A stretch of 64,000 nucleotides of DNA from Branchiostoma lanceolatum (GCF_035083965.1 NC_089729.1:16976964-17040963); one strand, 5' to 3'; counted from the first letter of the stretch, positions 1 through 13,900 are shown. Numbers and translations are program-made. The notes: generated from the sequence alone by a model not told the origin.

Positions 1-637
1 GTGAATTCAGCACCAGGGACAGCCATGTCAGTGTGAATTTGGCAGCAGGGACAGCCATGTCAGTGTGAATTTGGCAGCAGGGACAGCCATGTCAGTGTGA
101 ATGTGAATTCAGCACCAGGGACAGCCATATCAGTGTGAATGTGAATTCAGCACCAGAGACAGCAGTGTCAGTGTGAATGTGAATTCAGCACCAGGGACAG
201 CCATGTCGGTGTCAGTGTGAATTCAGCACCAGGGACAGCCATGTCAGTGTGAATGTGAATTCAGCACCAGGGACAGTCATGTCAGTGTGAATGTGAATTC
301 GGCACCAGGGACAGCCATGTCAGTGTGAATGTGAATTCAGCACCAGGGACAGCCATGTCAGTGTGAATGTGAATTCAGCACCAGGGACAGCAGTGTCAGT
401 GTGAATGTGAATTCAGCACCAGGGACAGCCATGTCAGTGTGAATGTGAATTCAGCACCAGGGACAGCCATGTCAGTGTGAATGTGAATTCAGCACCAGGG
501 ACAGCCATGTCAGTGTGAATGTGAATTTAGCACCAGGGACAGCCATGTCAGTGTGAATGTGAATTCAGCACCAGGGACAGCCATGTCAGTGTGAATGTGA
601 ATTCAGCACCAGTGTCAGCCATGTCAGTGTGAATGTC
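1..637. repeat. Minisatellite, ~38-bp unit
   Basis: Tandem units built around GAATTCAGCACCAGGGACAG followed by CCATGTCAGTGTGAATGT, mostly 38 bp with shorter variants at 1-100. The array begins before the window. It lies in a VPS35L intron or beyond. The segment 638-835 continues with single-copy sequence of the same dispersed repeat family seen inverted at 8625-8870. Confidence 0.95.
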
Positions 638-839
638 ACTTTCAAGGGTAGGCTGTACTACTCTTTGAAGGTTCTTCAGCACCAAGGACATCTGCAATGA
701 CTAATGTGACTATAATTCAGTGGTGAAGACAACAGCACATATCTGAATGTCATTCATCACCAATGGCAAACTTCATTGTGGATGCCATTTAGTAATTAAA
801 AGAGCTGTGTTACTGTGAATATGAACATTTGTAGCTATC

Positions 840-1351
840 TTAAAGGCATCCAGAGTATTTTACCTGGCTTGAAACTTGAATTAGAAAACTCAAATTTCTA
901 GTCATTCTTACACATAGCAAGTTTCAATAACACTTAACCATAACATATCGACATTAAATGAGCGAAGATACGATGTCGCTGTGTGGTGAGAACTGATCAA
1001 ATCAAATCAAAGCCCTAATAGACTGATCCTGACTGTCCATCACAATTAGCGGTTCGACCAATAAGAGAGTGACTGCATGCCTGTCAAATATTTGCATCTT
1101 TATGTTTTTATTTTGCATTTCTATGTTTTGGCGGAGGTTGGCGAAGCTATGGTATCAACAATATTTACAGCAGGCGCGTGAAACTAAAAGATCACCATGT
1201 AGCTTATTTTTGTGCCGCTTTTGAGCACTTTTGATAGGAAATCCGTACGCAAATGTGGCAAACAGTGGCATTAATTGTCAATTTCATAAAGATACAGCAA
1301 CTAGAATATTTTCAGTTTTCAAGCCTCATAAAATGCTCTGGGTGCCTTTAA
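840..1351. mobile_element. TTAA-type MITE, copy 1
   Basis: About 510 bp with inverted ends AAAGGCATCCAGAG...CTCTGGGTGCCTTT bounded by TTAA at both ends. Homologous along its length to 6054-6560 and 11509-12033. It has no coding capacity, so it is non-autonomous. TTAA targets are typical of piggyBac-like transposases. Confidence 0.85.
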
Positions 1352-1384
1352 AGAGTGTACCACACAATACTTTGCACAGAGTGA

Positions 1385-1912
1385 CGATGTAGATAATAGG
1401 AGATTTAGTACATGAACAGTTTGCTAGATTTAGTACATGAACAGTTTGCTAGATTTAGTACATGAACAGTTTGCTAGATTTAGTACATGAACAGTTTGCT
1501 AGATTTAGTATGAACAGTTTGCTAGATTTAGTACAGTACATGAACAGTTTGCTAGATTTAGTACAGTACATGAACAGTTTGCTAGATTTAGTACATGAAC
1601 AGTTTGCTAGATTTAGTACATGAACAGTTTGCTAGATTTAGTACATGAACAGTTTGCTAGATTTAGTACATGAACAGTTTGCTAGATTTAGTATGAACAG
1701 TTTGCTAGATTTAGTACAGTACATGAACAGTTTGCTAGATTTAGTACAGTACATGAACAGTTTGCTAGATTTAGTACATGAACAGTTTGCTAGATTTAGT
1801 ACATGAACAGTTTGCTAGATTTAGTACATGAACAGTTTGCTAGATTTAGTACATGGACAGTTTGCTAGATTTAGTACATGAACAGTTTGCTAGATTTAGT
1901 ACATGAACAGTT
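1385..1912. repeat. Minisatellite, ~25-bp unit, abutting a VPS35L splice donor
   Basis: About 20 copies of TTTAGTACATGAACAGTTTGCTAGA with 23-bp and 30-bp variants. The order of variants (one 23, two 30, then several 25) occurs twice, about 183 bp apart, suggesting block duplication. The last unit merges into the donor of the VPS35L exon ending at 1920: on the minus strand the donor reads GTTAGCAAACTG and each repeat reads CTAGCAAACTG. Confidence 0.95.
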
Positions 1913-1919
1913 TGCTAAC

Positions 1920-4900
1920 CTTTGGGAAGCCTGCCTCCTCACAGTCTCTGATGATGTCCACAAACTTCAGGGCTCGGCTGGCGATGTAGTCTGGCTTAAA
2001 GGCCGACATAACGGAGTTCAGCAGCAAGGCACTGTGGAAAATGCAAACATTTGGATTCAAGTAGAGCTGATAGAGTGTTTCCTAAAGTAAATTTTTCAAT
2101 GCTTACAACTTTGCAGCTCATGCCAGGGCTTAATTTTCTAGGAAAACATTTTCTACACTTGCAAAGGTTCATAGTAAGGTAAAAGTACTGGGAAAAACAC
2201 TTACCTGTTGCACTGCTTCTTGCAATGTTCCAGTACTTCTGTCATGGTATCCTGTACAACACAACAATGTTTAAGTAACAAGGCCATTATTGTTGACTTT
2301 TAAATTACTAAATGAACCATTATAGGCAATACAGTTATCATTTAATTAGTAGTACATACATCTATGTGCGTATAATACTATTTGTTTGTTTGTTTGAACC
2401 ATTGTTTATTCATGATAAGCTCAAATCGGCACGCAGGCCGCTTTTCATTGAGGTCATGAGGGAAGGGTCAGATACAATAGAGTAGAGATACACAGTCATC
2501 TGAGTCCTAATAACTCTATCAACATATATCATTACATATTTATGGTACAACAATATACAATTGCTACAACATACAACATATAGTAGGGATAATTATACTA
2601 AAGGATACTAAAGGATACTGAATTAGATAAACTCTACATAGACCATTTCTAACTAATAGATACACAATAGGAACAGTGTACTAAATATTCATATGACCTC
2701 TGATGCCCGATGAGCCACACACTGTAGTATCCAGTCCAGTGCAGGGGTGTACAGGTGCAGGTACTGGGCCATCTCCATCTGTTGTACAGCCAGGATGTTC
2801 TGTACACTGTCACTCTGCAGCTGTGAGACATGCGACAGGTGTTACAGGTGTGGGTTTATGTTACAGGTGTGCACTGGTGGAGATGCTATAAATCTACATG
2901 CCACGCTGCAGCTGTGGCACATACAACAGGTGTTGCAGATGTCACTGGTGTGCATATATGAAACATGTGTACAGGAGGAGATACTATAGATTTACATGTC
3001 ACTCTGCAACTGTGGTACGTGCAACAGGTGTTACAGATGTTACAGGTGTGTACTGGAGATACAAGAACCCTGTAGCTGTGAGACACATAACAGGTGTTAC
3101 AGGTGTTAACATGTGTTTCAGGTGCAGAATATCTATGTGTCTTTGTTTATATGCAATGCTTGACAGATGATGACAAGTGTCCATAAGTGTATATTAAGCC
3201 ATAAATGACAAGTTTCTCTTTATTCTAACAGTCCATACTTACCTGTTTGTAAGTTGTAAGGAAGTCATACAGGTTGATGGTCACGTGATCATGCACTTCA
3301 GGTGCAACCAGGATTCCCACCTGTATCAAGGACAAAGAAAGTAGTGCTTAAACAAAATACACTCTCATGTGGCAAACTCAATTTCACAGCCTGCTGATCA
3401 TGACAGATGACAGGAAAACTGAGACAGATCCTATAGACTGTTAATTCCAAACACAGGCAAAAAAGTTGAGGATATATATGGTTGCTACAGTACTGTAAAA
3501 GGGGAAATGTCCACAGGGATCTAAAATTTTGGGTAGGGAGAAAATGGAATGTTCGCGGTGGTTTTAATTTTGCGGTTGAAACAAGGGGGTAGGTACTGTA
3601 ATTTTTGATTTGTTAACTGTAACTTAATTTTAGCTGATTTAACGGTCACTAGTCAACAGCTAAAATTTCATCATCGTTAATATTTGATCACTAATATTTG
3701 AGATAGTAATGTTTGTTCCCACCGTTGAAATTAAGTGCCGTGACCTACTCTATTTTCCCCCAACCGCTATATTTTCCTGCCGCTATATTAAAGTGATTTA
3801 CAGTAGGTAGAAGGCAGAACAGCTTTAATGTTGCGATGAAGAGGTCAATGTGAAAACCATGAACATGAAAGAACATTTCTCTTTTTACAGTATATCTGTC
3901 TATCAGTATACCTGTATGTGTTTAACTCTTTCAGTTGGTCACATCTTTGTGAGTTTCTATCTAGACATGAAAACCTTTAAGACTAATTGACTGTAGTAGA
4001 AAAAAAATAGGAAAAAAATTTTTACATTGGCATTTTAACAACTCACTTCTTCTGCCTTGGGGCAGATATTTGCTGTTTGGTCCGCTTTCTTCAAAAAGAA
4101 AAAAAAGTGCAAAAAAAATACAAAAAATATTTTCTTCATTCACAAAAATTATGAACAGGTTTTTTAATCCTCTGAAAATATGCACCAAACTACAAATAAA
4201 ATTTAATAATAAAAGCATAATGAAAAAATCAAAAATACTACTGTAACAGTAATTACACAAAATTCTTACCTATATGATTATTAGGTTTATCTAAAGACAG
4301 ATAGTGGAGGAAGCCATTGTAAATGATTCACCACTCAAGAACAAAAATTGACATAAAAGTGTGGACATTATCTACTGTCTGTCTGTATCCACCTACTTGA
4401 TAGATAAAAACCTGTTGATGAAAATAAAAAGTCCATATTCACCCTACAAAGGTAGGTCCTGGCATACACAGCAACCAAAGGGTCTCCAATTCCTCTCATC
4501 ATATTGGACAGCCTCAGCAGTGCCTGAGAGTATTCCCTGTCAACAAATAAAAGATACACATGAAACAGGCACTAAACATGTGGGCAGCAATTGTTCCATT
4601 TAACGTTCCGGTTCGGAATTTCAAGTGACCGTACCTAGAAGTAGTCCGTGAGATAAGATGCAAATCATAGGTTTTCTCGAAAGATTTGGCTCCAGATTTT
4701 TCGGTTATCGCTATAGCAGTGTGTTATCTTTTATATTTCCTGAAAAGCCCGATCTTCGTAGCGTTTTACGGTTGCAGAGTTTTGGTCGTCCTCGGGTACT
4801 TCCTGGTATTAGTGCCCGACGACAGTTACGCGGCTTTGTCACCTGATTACCCGAATCGTGCGTTCTATGTGCGTTTTGGATGGTTTCGCATCATTGGAGA

Positions 4901-7900
4901 TTGTGGAAAACGTATCCTAACGATTTGTTTCAGTTTTCTTAATTGCACAGACAGAGTGATGATCTTTATTGCCGTGTCAGTCATTTTCCTGGGAAAAAAT
5001 AACGTCTTTTCCGTGCAGCGGCCTTGGAAGAATGCCCCCAAAATAGCAGTTTTCGGGTGAAAAATTGCTTAGAAGGATGATTTTTACTAAAAATGAAGTT
5101 TCCACAGAAAATATCAACTAAGCTTGCCGGGCAGTGGCAAGACACCCCTTTCCACCAGAAACATTGAATCGCCCAGAAAACGATGTTTGGAGAAGCGGTA
5201 AGCGTCTTTCTGAGAACGTGTCAGATCGGCCCCGAATCGATAAAGAGACTACAAACCAAAACCTTTTACTACTGCTCTGGCATGTACATTACCTTCTGTT
5301 GCTCCTGTATTGATAGTATTTGGGGACTTATCAATACATCTTTATGTAGGGTGGACCAATAGTGGACTACAGAAAAAGAATCTAAGAAGATTGGAAAAAA
5401 ATATAGAATGTAGTGGCATAAGACTATTTAAAAGACAATCTTTGAGATATCTTGATCCTTAAAAATTAAATTCATACTTTCTAAAAGATAAGAAAGTTTA
5501 AAGTGCTCATGCCACCGATAAACGTAAATTCCCTCTATGACGCCACATCAGAAGGGTGTCTATTTTGTATAAACGTCTTTGTTCATTGGATAATACTTAC
5601 CATGGTTGAATATGATCAGGAACTGTTATATTTTATTGTCACTAGTGGCACAAGCACTTTAACTTTCTCCCTGCTGCTTAACTCTGTAACCAATAGGGAA
5701 TTGGGTGCCAAACATCTACTTCAATGTGCTAAAGGAAGACTTTGACTTTAGACTTTGACTTTATTTGGGATCCACAATTAGCACAAGAGCAATTCTTCCT
5801 GTGGTCCTTAACGAAACATACACACATCGTTAATGAGAAATTTTGAACACTACATGAATGTCCTTACCCTGAAGTCAGGAAGCTGTAGCACCTAAGAATG
5901 GCCGTCTCCACATACAGTCTCGGGATCAGTTCACGGATAGACGCGATCTTATAGAACCAGTTTCTACATGTTTCCTTGGCAGAGCCAGGAACTTGGTCAG
6001 GGGTGAAATCCTCTGTGTATAAAAAAGGAAACGATTAACATGTTGTTCAGAATTTAAAGGCATCCAGAGCATTTTATGAGGCTTGAAACTTGGATTAAAA
6101 AAACTCAAATTTCTAGTCATTCCTACACGTAATAAGTTTCAATAACATTATACCATTACATATCGAAAATAAAGGAGCAGAGCCCATGTCGTTGTGTAGT
6201 GAGAACTGATAGAAAATCCAAGCCTTAATAGACTGATCCTGACTGTCCATCACAGTTAGGGGTTCGACCAATGAGAGAGTGACTGCATGTCCGTCAAAAA
6301 TTTGCATTGTTATGTTTTGATTTTGCATATCTATGTTTAAACGGAGGTGGCCGGGATCGATATCTACAGTATTTACACTAGGCGCGTGAAATTAAAAGAT
6401 CACCATGTAGATTATTTTTGTGCCGTTTTTGTGCACTTTTGATTAGAAATCCGAACGCAACTGTGGTAAACAGTGGCATTACATGTCAATTTCATAAAGA
6501 TTACAGTAACTAGAATAATTCCAGTTTTTAAGTCTCATAAAATGCTCTGGGTGCCTTTAAACTGTGAGGAAGTGAGCCAAAGGTTTGTTACATTATCAAC
6601 ATTTCTAACAAAGCACTGCAATCAGAAGGACAGGCTAATTGAATCAAAATCCAATCTAAGATACTCACTACTCGATTCAGTTAGAATTCGATGCATGATA
6701 GCTATCGAAATAAAGAGCAAATTAAAGAGACATGCACAAAAACAGAATTGTGTATAATAGTAATACACTATAATTGTGCGTTTTACACAGTCAAAAAACT
6801 TCTTAAGATTTACAAAAAGATGTAACAATATTTGAAGATTGATTGAAACTATATAGAGTCACCCCCATATGTTTATGTTAATGGTAGAACCCACCTGGGA
6901 GCATCTGAGGCACCTTACTGCCAGGTGGGAAATATGCAGATTTCTGTCGGATCCTCTCGTACACCAGGTGACCTGTGGTGAGAAAAAGGATGAATAAATT
7001 TATTGCATCAAGGTCTTAATATCTATACTGTAAATGCATTTACTTTTGTGGTGGTTTTATTTTGCAGTAGGAGAGAAGAGTTGCGGCTAAAACAATTATT
7101 GTGTAGTACAGTAGAATTATACAACAAAGGCTGATGTAATTTTGCAGTTAGAGGTCACTTCAAAAACCATGAAAATCAAACATTTACAGTAGTGTAAAGA
7201 CCAGAGTGAGAAAGATATCCTTACCAAAGGTGTCCAGGATATCAGTGATGAGCACAAACTTGCTGGGGTAAAACTGAATCACAGAGATGTCAACCAGCAG
7301 CTTGGAGCACTAGAGAACGGAATAAATACAAGCCATCATATACAATGTACAGTCATATATAATGTTGGGTTACATATGGTCTGTAAGAAAGGCAAGGAAT
7401 ACATGAATATGCATTAAGTTACAGCACATATATGTAAACAGTCAAGGATGACTGACAGCTTTTTCTGCTATCTTATTAAATTACATATACTCTATCATAA
7501 AAGCTATGGTCTGGAGGGGACAAAATGAGACTAAAATACAACAGAAACTTATGGGGATAATGCACTGCCCACCACCCCCACCCCGGACGAACAACATTTA
7601 GTTACTGTACTAAAACAACAGTAGCTAATTGAACTATTAGCATACACCTTGTCTTGAATTAACCTTCTTTGAAGACTACGTCAAGACATCCTAGATTGTC
7701 TTAACCTCATTAACATATCTATTAAGAGTTTTGGTATAAATCTGGTTTTCCAATCTTTATCGTTAGTCGCTGACCAAAGACAGCGGATGCTGTCTGAAAC
7801 ATCTGACTGTTTCAAAAATTCTATTCAGTTGCTTGAGTAACTATTTTTGGCGTATCTTACTACCTGGATGTCTAACCTTCATCAACGTAACAGAAACTTA

Positions 7901-10900
7901 TATCTTTGGCTCCACTCCTGAGGCAGTGCAAAAAGTATTTTTGTAACAATACATATAACTAACCTGGATGGCGATCTTGAGTGCTTTGACTCTCTGGTCC
8001 TGTTCCCAGGCACTGATGAGGGCCTGGTTCAGCTCCTCAATCCTGTTCACATAGTCCTGCTGACTCAGGTTCAACATCTCCTTCACAGAACCCTACAGGA
8101 ACAGGGTTTGTATACATAAAAAACTTCTTTAAGATAATTGTAACTTGGTCGTTTCTTTGGGGTCTTCTTCCGTCCTACATCAGGATGTAGCACCCTCATT
8201 AAATCAGGACCCCTATCGCTCCACGTTAGCTCGCTCGCGTAGGGGCCCTGATCTTCAGCCCGGTAGACATGGTTCTGGCAACATCACCACCAAAACAGCT
8301 TCAGCCAATCAGAGGGTTTGCTAAACCTCATCTGAAGCAAAAGCCCAAAGGACGCTGGGAAGCTATCAACCAATCAGGTTACGTCTCACATTGTTACTTT
8401 AGGTTCAGAACAAATTAACCGCCAAATAAGGATAGCTCATTAATTATTCATGAGCAACCGTCAGTAACGGCGCCAGAACCATTTCTACTGGCACTGAAGA
8501 TCAGGGCCCCTACGTGGGCGAGCTAACGTGGAGCGATAGGGGTCCTGATTTAATGAGAGTGGGATGTAGATGATTAGACCCTACACAATGAATTTTGCAT
8601 ACAGTGGAAACTACCATGATTTTCAATATGCTCATATTCACACTAAAGCAGCTCTTTTAATTGATTCATGGCATTCACAGTGAAGTTTGCCCTTGGTGAT
8701 GAATGACATTCAAACATACGATGTTGCTCCCACTACTGAATGATAGTCACATTGCACCTGTCCTCGGTGCTGAAGAACCCTCACAATCACACTATCCCTA
8801 GGGCTGAATCTACATTTACACTTACACTACGTAGTACTGTCCCTGGTGCTGAATTCACATTCACACTGGCATGACTGAGATGAATTTGTTCACATTTAAG
8901 AGACCTTGTATCTGTATCTACAAAGCCGGTACAACCGCCATTAGGCGTAACACACCAGCTTCGCAGGCACACGGCGCGGCAGCAGCTGGTTATATTACAC
9001 CGAACGGTCTGTTACACCTAGTCTTTGCATATCTGACTGCAACCGTTCTTTAAAGGAAAGCTACACAAAAAATTGAAAATCCTTCTATGCTATGCTAGAT
9101 ATCTTCCAAAGTCAAATTCTTACTTAAGTTGTTTCACATAAGTCCGTCGTAGTTCTAGGATTTTCCACAGTTTGCAACTTATGCCTTGCTGACGCCTTCT
9201 TACCTGATAATTGAATTATATGACGTCAGTGTTTCAAATTTTTCACCTGATAATTGTATTATATGACGTCAATCAAAATATTTGAAACACTGACGTCATA
9301 TGATTCAATTATCAGGCGAGAAGGCGTCAGCACGGCATAAGTTGCAAACTGTGGAAAATCCCAGAACTATGACGGACTTATGTAAAACAACTTGAAGTAA
9401 GAATTTGACTTTGGAATATATTAAGCATAGCATAGAAGGATTTTCAATTTTTTGTGTAGCGTTCCTTTAAAGCTACTCAGTGGAGATGCTCCTATAGTAC
9501 TTGATGACAACGAGTTCCATTCTACTAGTACTATAATAATGGTTCTTGGAAAATACGAATTTTTGAACACATCAATCCTTGGCTGATAACTCTGTTACTT
9601 AAAAGCATGACTATTTCTAGTCCTCTTATGAGCTGGCATTAGATACTTGTGACAATACATTGCTCTTAAACAAGTTTCTGACCTCCTCAAAGTCATCCAG
9701 TTGCTCCAGTCTGTTCTTGACCTTGTCTGTCATGGTTGTCTGGACCTGGGTCTTGACTGCAACTGTGGGTAGTGGGTAGCATAAATCTACATATTAGTCT
9801 ACAATGGTACATGTAGAATATAACACAGGGTATTCCGTATCACCCGAGGTACCAGCCCGACCGCGGGTGGGATCGCCCAACAGCTGTAGACCGGAGCGCG
9901 ATCCGACCCGCGGGAGGGCTGGGACCTAGGGTGATGCGGAATACCCCGTGTTGTATTTTATTTATGTCATACCCACCCGAGTAAACACACATTTCAATGC
10001 GGAATGCACCAGAAGTTGAGGCAGTTTTGTGTCTTCGAACAAAAAACTGTAACAACATTGATTCCAACCTACGAATTCGGTATTCCAATTTTCAACGATG
10101 GCGCAACCAGCACGCTCGATATGCATTCGAAATATTCTATGGAAGCCTGTGTGATACAACTCTAGAACCTCATGTGATACGGATAGTTATCACACGGTCC
10201 GGAACACCCATATCAGGCCCAGACATGGCATAAATGTGTATATCAAAGACAAATACAAAAGTGCATTCTACAATCCTACCTAAAAAATTGATAAACCAAA
10301 ATCCATTCAGGTCAAACTTTCCATTACATGTACAAATGTTATGGATCTAAGAGCTATGACTGACATTATGAAACAATAGAGTTCTCACCTTTTTCCCTAT
10401 CAGATGGTGACAAGAAGCTCTAAAAGTTGTAAAATAAAAGAAATTGTTTCATTATAATATACAAGAAAGGTTTGTTCAAATTTAGCTTTTGTCATATGAT
10501 CAATTACAAATGTAATCTTACTACAAATTATAAAGTACCTTAATGTAAAGAACATGTATACAACAAACATAACAGTTTCCAAACAAATTATATACACACA
10601 ATGCATCACCATACAGCCTTACATTTGTTTGCTTGCCAAGTAACCCCAATAGTATAAAACATAACATCAGAACCGAGGTTTGTGACTAAAGAAAAAAAGA
10701 AACAATTACAATGCTGTTGCAAGGTTTGTGCCAGATCTGTGGTCACAAGTCCCAGCTTAATTTGCTTTTGCTACACTTTGAGTGGGGTGTCCCTGTGGTG
10801 TAGTGGTCTGTGCTTCTGTTACTTGCCACATCTGGTTCAAATTACTTGGACCAGAAGGTTCAAGCCCCGGGTAGGACACCTCTGGTCAAGAGGCCCATTG

Positions 10901-13900
10901 AGTCATACCAAAGACTTTATAAAAATGGTACATACTTCTGAAACAGTATGGAAGTTAAACACACTTCACTGCCAGTGGACTACTAGTAGCCCCCTGCTGC
11001 AGTGATTGCACCACAGTGTGGCCCAGGGCTATGAAACGGGGATGGGCACCGCCCTATACACCTTATGGTGTGGGAGGATTTTAACTAACACTTCGAGTAT
11101 TTCATGTAACTTACTGTAGTGATGGAAAGTCTCTCTGAGGTTGTGTACTTGCTCAGGATGTTGGCCTTCTTTGTAGACCATGGCTCAAAGGACTCATCAA
11201 GAGAAGACTTCTTCCCTGGTTTGGCCTTCGAACCTGACTCAGCCTTTAAGTACATAAAAGAGGGCTATAATCAAAACTCCCAAGAAGACCACTCAGGGGA
11301 CCAATAAAATCTGGTCTATGTGGACAGGTGGTCACTACAGAAAGGATTATTAATGCTTAAGTCAATGGCAAAATTATCTAAAGGACCATCATAAAGCGGT
11401 TACATTGGTCTGACACAGGTGGTTTAGGTGGTAACTTATATAGGTTTGACTGTACATGTATGAATTTTAACATTAACTTGTAAGTGAAATTCCTATGTAT
11501 GTTAAACTTTAAAGGCATCCAGAGCATTTTATGAGGCTTGAAACTTGAATAAAAAACTCCAATTTCTAGTCATCCCTACACATAGTAAGTTTCAATAACA
11601 CTATACCATTACATGTCGACATTAAAGGAGCAAAGATACGATGTTGTTGTGTGGTGAGAACTGCAGAAAATCCGCAAGCCTCAATAGACTGATCCTGACT
11701 GTCCATCACAATTAGCGGTTCGACCAATGATTATGAGAGAGTGACTGCACGTCCGTCAAATATTTGCATTTTTATGTTTTAATTTTGCATTTCTACTTCT
11801 TGACGGAGGTGGGCGGGGCTATGTTATCGGTCTATTTACACTAGGCGCGTGAAACTAAAGGATCACCATGTAGCTGATTTTTGTGCTGCTTTTGAGCACT
11901 TTTGATAAGAAATCCACACGAAAATGTGGTAAACAATGGCATTAAATGTCAATTTCATTAAGATTACATCAGCTAGAATTATAATTAATATTTCTAGTTT
12001 TCAAGCCTCATAAAACGCTTTGGGTGCCTTTAATGCTTATGTCAATGGGAAAATTATCTAAAGGACCATCATAAAGCAGTTACATTGGTCTGACACAGGT
12101 GGCTTAGGTGGTAACTTATACAGGTTTGACTGCACATGTATGAATTTTAACATTAACTTGTAAGTGAAATTCCTATGTATGTAAACTATGTTAAACTTTA
12201 AACTCCATTCTACAGTATGGATCAGAGAATGTCTGAAATGTACATGTGCAAGCCATTCAATGTTAAGTTAACAGAAAGTAGAATAGACCTCTAACCCTCC
12301 CGGGTCGCATTGTTTGACTACAAATCATCCGGATGGAGCCCTGGCAAACCTCCGTCTCGTAGTAGCCACACGATGATTTACATCATTCACCCGGGCAGGA
12401 GATCTGGCGCATCACTGTCTTGTACGACTGCCAACGAAAGGGTATGTCACCCCGTAAAGGAGCGGTATAATCCTACGCAAGGGGGCAGTTCTGGCCTGTG
12501 CACGCACTACTACTACTACTTCTAGAATAGACCTCATGTCCTACCCTGTCTCTCTTGGGTGCCATACTGAGAGGGTCTGTCACGACGTGTTCTGCAGCAA
12601 ACATAGACAGGGGGTCCGTACCATCCAAGGAGGAGGACAGGGGGTCCACAAACTCTGTCTCCGCTTTCCCACCTGTCTTCTTGGCCTTAGACTCTGTCAC
12701 CTGGGGGCAGAAACACACTTATGATTCTTGTGCATTGGTATATGTACACTTGTTAGCACTTGTTGAAATATATATGGGCCATAATAAATACACACTGACA
12801 CTATCTTATTTAAAAGTTTACCACTGCAAGAAGAGGAGCATGTATTGTAAGTTCTCTTTTATCTGGCGTTTGAATACCACCACTTTTCTTTCAGAAGAAG
12901 ACAAATCTGCAATTCCTACTGTAACTGTTTGAATGGAATAGCTAAGCTTTGATAATACAATCTACACACATTAGGCATGTGAATGATATGACTTGTACAT
13001 GTACTTACTTAAGTAAAGATAAACTCCTCAACACAACAATCCTGGGTTGACAACACTTCTATGATAGTATAACACTTGAGGTAAATATTGTGCTACTATA
13101 AAACTTAAAAGTAAGGTATATCAGTCATGACTTACTGTTACAGTCATTGGTTTAAGAGGATGGTAATCAGTCGTCTCCCTCACACAGGCTTCCTGTTCCT
13201 TCTCACTCGTGTAATCCCTCATACGAGGGACCCTTAGAAAGATTTAATTAAGGTTAACAAATCAGCCCCCTATCTATAGATTCCTTACAACGTATGATTT
13301 CACTAATCAGGTTGGTGGTTTATTGGTTTATTGCGATACCCTTTAGTCGAATTACGACTAATCTTCAAGGGTTCAACACAAAAAAAGTATACAAACACAA
13401 ACATATATACAGTGCAAGATTAAAAGGACATATATACATAATCATAACATATACAGATTGCTAACTTAACTTACGAATAATTGGTGACAAACTGGTAGAT
13501 TGCCTTCAGTGATATGGGACTGTCAATGATTTGATGTTAGATGCTAATGTATTCCAAAGATTGATGGCTCGGTAGAGACATATACAGACATATACCAGTT
13601 ACATATACAGGTTAAATGTAACAGTTCTGAGACTTATTACTGTACATGGCAAGATAACATATTCTGATAAGTGTTTTCAAGTGAGAAATGAAACAATCAA
13701 AGATCAAGGCGGTATGTGTGGGAACAACCCTAACGTTATACCAAGGAGGTGGTTATACGTAGGAAAGTCCGGAAACTTGGGGGGAGGGGCTACCATTGTT
13801 GTTTTGCAAAAAGGGTACTTAATTCGATATTTCTGATACCACTGATGCTAAACATTTTTAAAATCACAATATTAGGTCCTTCAAAAGACATTGTTTCCTA

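Noticed and set aside
1-637. CRISPR-like array
   Set aside because: The units are contiguous without unique spacers, in a eukaryotic setting; it is a minisatellite.
3961-4260. Minus-strand 99-residue ORF, considered as a VPS35L exon
   Set aside because: AT-rich, Phe-rich and unlike VPS35L. The flanking exons 4443-4536 and 3243-3320 already join in phase with continuous homology.
4686-5060. Hydrophobic 124-residue plus-strand ORF
   Set aside because: No recognisable domain and no splice or homology support; lies in a VPS35L intron. Left as unexplained sequence.
10784-10880. Functional tRNA gene
   Set aside because: A and B boxes are present, but no complete cloverleaf; the body and relatives show it is a SINE head. 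The same applies at 16048, 18307, 18718 and 59752.
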